Source: Fibrobacter succinogenes
GTDB lineage: Bacteria; Fibrobacterota; Fibrobacteria; Fibrobacterales; CADBQJ01
NCBI GenBank assembly: GCA_902796785.1
Contig: CADBQJ010000018.1
Location: 1 to 6,146 of the forward strand
DNA: 6,146 nucleotides
Direction: 5' to 3'
Shown piece by piece: positions 1-4,600 of the stretch. The notes below the pieces were generated by a model. It saw only the letters and a list, made by a program, of their open reading frames with translations. It ran no database searches and had not been told where the DNA came from. A program made the position numbers and the translations under genes. Positions within the stretch are counted from its first letter, which is position 1. Each line of letters starts with the position of its first letter.

Positions 1-334
1 CGTCGAACGCCATCTCGACCGCCTCGCCGCGGTTCCGAACGGCTTTTTCGCCGTGAACCTGGTGGCCCGCAAGGAGGGGAAGAACACTCCCGAAACCAAC
101 GTCTACACCCGCCACTACCTGGAAAAGACGAGCTGGAAGCCCGACATCTGCTCCGTCTTCGCGGGGGCGCTGCTCTATCCGCGCTACAACTTCCTCGAAC
201 GCGCGATCCTGAGGCTCCTCATGAGCTACACCGGCGGGCCGACCGACCCGACGAAGGAGTACGTCTTCACCGACTGGGAGAAGGTGGAGGCGTTCGCGAA
301 GGAAGCCGCCGCCCTGACCGCGAAGCGGGGCTGA
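1..334 (+). CDS. hemG: HemG-type menaquinone-dependent protoporphyrinogen IX dehydrogenase, C-terminal part (5' end outside window)
   Basis: Partial gene: the frame is open from base 2 to the TGA at 332-334, giving 110 residues. E. coli HemG has about 181 residues, so roughly the first 70, with the FMN phosphate-binding loop of the flavodoxin fold, lie to the left. The visible part follows HemG closely: FFAVNLVARK (15-24), NTPETN (28-33), FAGALLYPRY (53-62), TGGPTDPTKE (77-86) and TDWEKVEAFA (90-99). The segment around YPRY to TGG is the extra loop that separates HemG from ordinary flavodoxins. Known role: FMN-dependent oxidation of protoporphyrinogen IX to protoporphyrin IX at the inner membrane, passing electrons to menaquinone, the penultimate step of heme synthesis. 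The GTG at 53 lies inside the NLVARK region and is not the true start. G/C-ending codons match the neighbouring genes, so there is no compositional sign of recent transfer. The family assignment is confident; substrate specificity is by homology. Confidence 0.92.
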   Translation, partial: VERHLDRLAAVPNGFFAVNLVARKEGKNTPETNVYTRHYLEKTSWKPDICSVFAGALLYPRYNFLERAILRLLMSYTGGPTDPTKEYVFTDWEKVEAFAKEAAALTAKRG

Positions 335-357
335 CCCGCCCGCGCCGTCCGAAGAGG

Positions 358-365
358 TATCTTTC
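358..365 (+). promoter_or_regulatory. Near-match to the -7 element (TATCTTTC) before the hypothetical gene
   Basis: TATCTTTC matches five of the six fixed positions of TAnnTTTG and lies four bases before the ATG at 370, almost the same geometry as the rsmA box. It could be an internal promoter that makes the small gene partly independent of hemG. No -33 element is visible, and the box sits in a 35-bp gap where chance matches are possible. Confidence 0.22.
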
Positions 366-369
366 GGAA

Positions 370-795
370 ATGAGCCGACTGACCTTCCGACTTCTTCTCG
401 ACGATTCCGTTCCGCTTTCCCCCGACGACGCCGCCGGCGTCGTGCTGCTGGAGGGATGCGGCCGCGAGGCGCGCACCTCCTACTGCCGGGTCGACGAGTG
501 GCTGCACGAGCTCGCGAACGGGCTCTCCGAATTCGAGACCGCCATGGACGAATGCTGGATCGACTTCTCCGCCGACCGCGAGGCGATGCGCTTGGCGCGG
601 ACCGGAGAGATGGTCGTCGTGGAGTTCGGCGGGGCGGAATGGACGCTTCCGCACGAGGAGCTGGCGAAGGCCGCGCGCGACGCCGTCGCGGAACTTGTCC
701 GCGCGTTTTCGGGATTCCGTCCGTTCGCGGAGGGGAGCCCGCTGGCCCGTCTCGACGAGTGGCTCGCCCTCCAGGACGGCCCGCGAACCCCCTAG
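370..795 (+). CDS. Hypothetical protein, 141 aa, acidic and soluble
   Basis: I do not recognise this family. The ORF starts at ATG 370, 35 bp after the hemG stop, and ends at TAG 793-795. It has strong G/C third-position bias like its neighbours, which supports it being a real gene. The product has no signal peptide or membrane segment. The pattern suggests an alpha/beta fold: hydrophobic strands near residues 4-10 (LTFRLLL), 22-28 (AGVVLLE) and 80-86 (EMVVVEF), then an amphipathic helix near 95-113. It contains three cysteines (30, 39, 62) and WxDF/WTLP-like aromatic spots (W63, W91) but no metal-binding or catalytic motif I can name. No Shine-Dalgarno is well placed: GAGG at 354-357 is 12 nt from the start, while A's immediately precede the ATG, as is common in SD-less FCB genes. 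Same-strand spacing to hemG allows co-transcription, but this says little about function. The small acidic alpha/beta form would also fit an immunity-type or regulatory protein; that is only a guess. Confidence 0.78.
   Translation: MSRLTFRLLLDDSVPLSPDDAAGVVLLEGCGREARTSYCRVDEWLHELANGLSEFETAMDECWIDFSADREAMRLARTGEMVVVEFGGAEWTLPHEELAKAARDAVAELVRAFSGFRPFAEGSPLARLDEWLALQDGPRTP
792..795. other. Shared CTAG: overlapping stop codons of two convergent genes
   Basis: The palindrome CTAG supplies TAG at 793-795 for the + strand hypothetical gene and, read on the other strand, TAG at 794-792 for rsmA. The two coding regions overlap by four bases, leaving no room for a dedicated intergenic terminator. The sequence shows this directly, provided both ORFs are genuine. 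Confidence 0.85.
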
Positions 796-1625
796 GAATC
801 GGACTTCGCGCCGGCGGCGATCGCCGGAGGCAGCCCCAGCTTCCCGAACAGCTCGAACAGCCGGTCGGCCGAAAGCGCCTCGGCCCGCACCGTCTCGTCC
901 ACGCCCATTTCGGCGAGCGCGTCGCGCACCGCGTCGCGCGGGTAGGCGCCCGAGAGCGTGTTGTAGAGCATCTTCCGCTTCTGCGCGAAGCAGAGCGAGG
1001 CGAAGGCGTGGAACTCGGGCCCGGCGGGCAGCGGGTCGGGCCGCGCCTCGATCATCACCGTGGCCGACATCACCTTGGGAACGGGCTTGAAGTTCGCGGG
1101 CTCGACGCGGCGGAGGATGCGCGCGCGTCCGCGTCCCTGGAGCAGCACGGAGAGGAAGCCGAAGTCCTTGCCGCCGGGTTCGGCGCAGAGGCGCTTGGCC
1201 ACCTCGAGCTGGACCATCGCCATCACCCCCTTGACCCTGTCCAGGCGCGGGACGAGCCCCGTGAGGATCGGGGTCGCGCAGTTGTAGGGGAGGTTGCCGA
1301 CGATCCAGGGCTTCTCGTCGGGCTCTTCGGCGAAGTAGCCGTCGACGTCGTACTTGAGGAAGTCGCACCGCTCGATCCGCAGATGGCCAGGGAGGTCGCC
1401 CCGCTCCTTGCGGATGCGCAGGTAGGAGACGCAGTCCGGGTCCACCTCGACCGCGGTCACGCGGGCCTCGGTGCGGAGGAGGTACTGGGTGAGGGCGCCG
1501 TGGCCCGGGCCAATCTCGAGGATCCGTTCGCCGGGGCGGACGGGAAGGTCGCCGGCGATCGCCCGGATGACGGCGTCGTTGCAGAGGAAGTTCTGGCCGA
1601 AATGACGGCGTCTGGCGCGGTCCAT
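792..1625 (-). CDS. rsmA: 16S rRNA (adenine(1518)-N6/adenine(1519)-N6)-dimethyltransferase RsmA/KsgA
   Basis: Complete 277-aa protein, the usual size for the family. It uses S-adenosylmethionine to dimethylate two adjacent adenosines in the helix 45 loop of 16S rRNA, a late checkpoint in 30S assembly in the cytoplasm. The motifs are intact and in order: HFGQNFL (8-14); SAM motif I EIGPGHG (37-43); acidic motif II EVD (60-62), which contacts the ribose; CDFL (87-90); the catalytic motif IV NLPYN (111-115), which holds the target adenine; FKPVPKV (179-185); and QKRKMLYN (215-222) in the C-terminal rRNA-binding domain. The start is the ATG at 1625-1623, giving the normal short lead before HFGQNFL. 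No Shine-Dalgarno is visible, but TACCTTTG lies five bases upstream. The gene converges on the hypothetical gene, sharing a CTAG stop, and diverges from sprA. Loss of this enzyme gives kasugamycin resistance in known bacteria. An Erm-type methyltransferase is unlikely given NLPYN, FxPxPKV and the housekeeping composition. Confidence 0.97.
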   Translation of the reverse strand: MDRARRRHFGQNFLCNDAVIRAIAGDLPVRPGERILEIGPGHGALTQYLLRTEARVTAVEVDPDCVSYLRIRKERGDLPGHLRIERCDFLKYDVDGYFAEEPDEKPWIVGNLPYNCATPILTGLVPRLDRVKGVMAMVQLEVAKRLCAEPGGKDFGFLSVLLQGRGRARILRRVEPANFKPVPKVMSATVMIEARPDPLPAGPEFHAFASLCFAQKRKMLYNTLSGAYPRDAVRDALAEMGVDETVRAEALSADRLFELFGKLGLPPAIAAGAKSDS

Positions 1626-1698
1626 GGCGCCAAAGGTAGCTTTTCGGGCGGCGGGAAAGGGCGAACCTATTTTATCTACCTATATTAAGACTCCCAAA
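1626..1698. promoter_or_regulatory. Divergent promoter region between rsmA and sprA
   Basis: This 73-bp spacer separates the divergent starts and is the only sizeable non-coding stretch. The rsmA-proximal half is GC-rich, while 1664-1698 is about 70% A+T by count (25 of 35 bases), in sharp contrast to the coding DNA. On the + strand TATTTTAT (1669-1676) and TATATT (1681-1686) are candidate -10/-7 elements for sprA. No clear -35/-33 partner was found at standard spacing. There is no Shine-Dalgarno ahead of the sprA ATG; the start is preceded by CCCAAA, matching the A-rich upstream context of FCB genes. Promoter function is inferred from position and composition. Confidence 0.55.
1631..1638 (-). 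promoter_or_regulatory. Bacteroidota-type -7 element (TACCTTTG) upstream of rsmA
   Basis: The minus strand reads TACCTTTG, an exact match to the TAnnTTTG -7 consensus recognised by the Bacteroidota primary sigma factor. It ends five bases before the rsmA ATG, so transcription would begin at or right beside the start codon, giving a leaderless or nearly leaderless mRNA. No TTG-type -33 element is evident at the usual spacing upstream, which lowers confidence. Confidence 0.4.
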
Positions 1699-4600
1699 AT
1701 GGCGTTTCGGATCCGACACCTTCGGAGCCTGTTGGCCGCGGCATGCCTGTCTCTCGGCGGGTACGGGGCGGTCTATGGCCAAAGCGGGGATCCGGACGAC
1801 GAACCGGACTTTTCGCGCGTCGTCGTGGAGGGGCTGCCCGGCCCCGCCGACCTCTCCTACCTGGGGGCGCCCGCGCAGTCCGCGCCGCTCGACCACATGC
1901 TCCCGCCGCGCGGGATCGACGAGGGGAAGGGGGTGCTGAAGGCCCCCGAGGGATCGGAGAGCGTCGACCACGACGTGGACTACCAGACGCGCCGCGTGGA
2001 GATCACGAAGAAGGCGCGCAACCGCCGCTCCGGCGAGTCGACTCCGCTGTGGTCGGGGAGCTACGGCGACATCGGCGACTACGCGATCAGGATGAACGAG
2101 CTGGCGCTGCGCCGGCTGTGGCTGAATTCGCTCATCGGGCAGGAAAAGTCCGACGCGCCCGACGACGACGCGACCTACGACCTCGACATCCCCGTCAAGC
2201 TGCCGGCCTGGCTGAAGAAGTTCGAGCTGGACAAGCCGCGACTGGAGATCGAGGGGAGCATGGTCTTCTCGGTGAGCGGGCGCGGCAAGAAGGTGTCGGG
2301 ATCGCCGGGCACCAGCCTGTGGCCCGGGTTCACGCCCGACTTCGAGCCGTCGCTGCGCGTGAAGGGGCGCATCGGGCGCTACATCACCGTGGAGGTGGCC
2401 ACCTCCGACGAGCTGTCGATCAAGAACGACGTGAAGGTGACCTACCGCGAGTCGAAGCCCGGCGAGTTCGAGGACCACATCCTGCAGGAGGTGGAGGCGG
2501 GCAACACCTCGCTCTCGCTGCCGGGCACCGAGCTGACGGGCTACTCCGAGAACCACAAGGGGCTCTTCGGCATCAAGTCGCGCTGGAAGTTCGGGCCGGT
2601 GAACGTGACCGCCATCGCCTCGCAGGAAGGCGGCTCGCAGGAGAGCTACACCATCAACCCGCAGAGCACCTCGACGGAATACACGATCCGCGACAAGGAG
2701 TTCGTGGCCTGGAAGCACTACTTCCTCACGCTGCGCGACCGGACCGAATGGGTCGAGGCGGCGATCCGCGACCGCATGCCCACCACCGACAACAAGCCGG
2801 GGCTGGTGCTCTACACCGTCGCCAACGCCTCCTCCGTGGCCAAGAGCACGAACGTGGTCCGCGAGGCGACGGCCGTCTACTACGACAAGAACGGCAAGCG
2901 GCAGACCTACCGCACCAACATGACGCTGCGCAAGATGGAGGGCGGCGTCGGCACGGGGCGCTCGAACCAGGAGTGGACCTGGGACCCCGAGCGGCGGACG
3001 GTCACGATCCTGCGCGGCACGCGCGACGGCTTCTACGCCGCCACGTGGAGCTCGCCCGAGGGGCTGTCGGTCGGGTCGTCCGGCATCAGCAACGGCGGCA
3101 CGGTGGTGGTCTTCAAGACCGAGCGCGACGAGCTGGAGGACCTGCAGCCGCTGCAGCAGCGCAACCGGTACAGCGTGGGGAGCAACGCCAGCCAGTCCGG
3201 CTTCACGATGCGCGTGGTGAACGCCAAGGGCGCGGCGTCGAACCCCCAGGGCGTCTCGAACCTCACGCTCCTCGGCCTGGCCGACGAGGAGGGGCGGCTG
3301 CTGCGCAACGACAAGGACGTCTTCAACGACCAGGGCGAGCTGATCCTCCCGTGCCAGGAGAATCCGCCCCACCCCGACTCGTCGCGCGGCGTGCCCTCCG
3401 ACTGGGCCGCGCGGGTCTGCCTCGAGCCGTTCCGCATCCTCGACACCGCCGAGGCCGCCATCTACGAGACGAAGGCGCGCAACATCTCGCGCGTGGAGTC
3501 GCGCTACAGCTTCGCCGGGACCGCCAAGCGGCGCCGCACCACGCTGCGCGTGAGCGAAAGCCAGTCGGTCTCCTCCGGCGGGTGCGTCGACATCGCCGAA
3601 GGGTCCGAAAAGCTGAAGATCGGGTCGACCACGCTGCAGCGCGGGATCGACTACGAGGTGATCTACGAGCTGGGGCAGATCGAGCTGATCTCCGAGCGGG
3701 CGAAGGACCCCAACGCGGAGATCTCGGTGTCGTACGAGTGCGAGCCGCTCTTCCGCATCGAGAACAAGTTCCTCTTCGGCGTGCGCGGCGAGCTGCCGTT
3801 CAAGCGGCTGGGCGAGGGAAGCCTGTTCGGCGTCACCTTCCTCTACCGCAGCCAGAGCACGTCGGAGAACACGCCGCACTACGGGCGCGAGCCCTTCAGC
3901 AGCGCGCTGTGGGGCGCCAACCTCCGGCTGACCGACGGCGCGAAGTGGATGGACGCCCTCGTCAACGGGATCCCGCTGATCGACACGAAGAAGAAGTCGC
4001 GCTGGCTCTTCGAGGCGGAAGTGGCCCGCTCCTGGCACAACCCCAACACCAAGGGGAGCGCGCTGCTCGACGACTTCGAGTCCAGCCGGCGCGAGCTGCC
4101 CTTTTCGCTGCGCCGCGTCTCGTGGTACGGGGCCTCGCCGCCGGGCGGCGCGGGGAGCTCGCTGCGCGACCCCGACCTGGACTACCGCCACATGGGCGAG
4201 CTGGTCTGGCACTCGAACATCACGATCGACTTCAACCGCATCTACGGCAACACCGGCTCCAGCACCGTCGACCGGCAGGACGTGGGGATCCTGCAGCTGA
4301 ACCTGACGGCGAACGACAACCTGCAGGGGCGCTCCTGGGGCGGCGTGATGCGCGCGAACTCCGACTACTACGCCGACATGAGCACCTACCGCTACGTCGA
4401 GCTGGTGACGCGCGGGTCGCAGGGCGCGCTCTACGTCGACTTCGGCCGCATCTCCGAGGACGTCTCGATCAACGGCGCCGAGCCCAACGGGCTGCTGAAC
4501 TCCGAAGGCAACCTCTACACCGGCACGCAGGAGCACGACCACGGCCTGGACGGCGTCCCCTCGTCGCAGGAGAGCGCCACGCGGTGGGAGTGCGTCGGGA

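Noticed and set aside
335..369. Terminator or RNA element between hemG and the hypothetical gene
   Set aside because: The 35-bp gap has no stem-loop followed by a T-run, and it is too short for a riboswitch.
425..443. Perfect 9-bp inverted repeat with a 1-nt centre (ACGACGCCG C CGGCGTCGT)
   Set aside because: It lies inside the coding region of the hypothetical gene, encodes D-D-A-A-G-V-V with the preferred codons, and has no T-run or regulatory context. Such GC palindromes are expected by chance in DNA of this composition.
226..1368. A 380-codon minus-strand frame across hemG, the hypothetical gene and rsmA
   Set aside because: It overlaps three better supported genes, and its Arg/Ala-rich translation is typical of out-of-frame reading in GC-rich DNA.
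1681..1686. TATATT as a sigma-70 -10 box for sprA
   Set aside because: No TTGACA-like element lies about 17 bp upstream, where the sequence is GC-rich. It was kept only as a candidate within the divergent promoter region, not as a separate feature.
456..1688. A 410-codon + strand open frame covering rsmA
   Set aside because: It is the antisense shadow of rsmA, whose catalytic motifs are all intact on the minus strand. The shadow protein is rich in R, G, A and H with no domain signal, and it would also overlap the 370-795 gene in another frame.
1624..1698. Upstream in-frame ATG at 1624 that would extend SprA by 25 residues
   Set aside because: The extension would bury the signal peptide 25 residues inside the protein, would use ATT, TTA and TAT codons unlike the rest of the gene, and would cover the AT-rich promoter-like stretch. 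ATG 1699 places a normal Sec signal at the N-terminus.
1699..1746. Possible lipoprotein signal in SprA (LLAAAC, C16)
   Set aside because: The hydrophobic stretch before C16 is too short, with Arg at position 9, and the hydrophobic region continues past the cysteine to a normal signal peptidase I site near residue 27. SprA is a barrel protein, not a lipoprotein.
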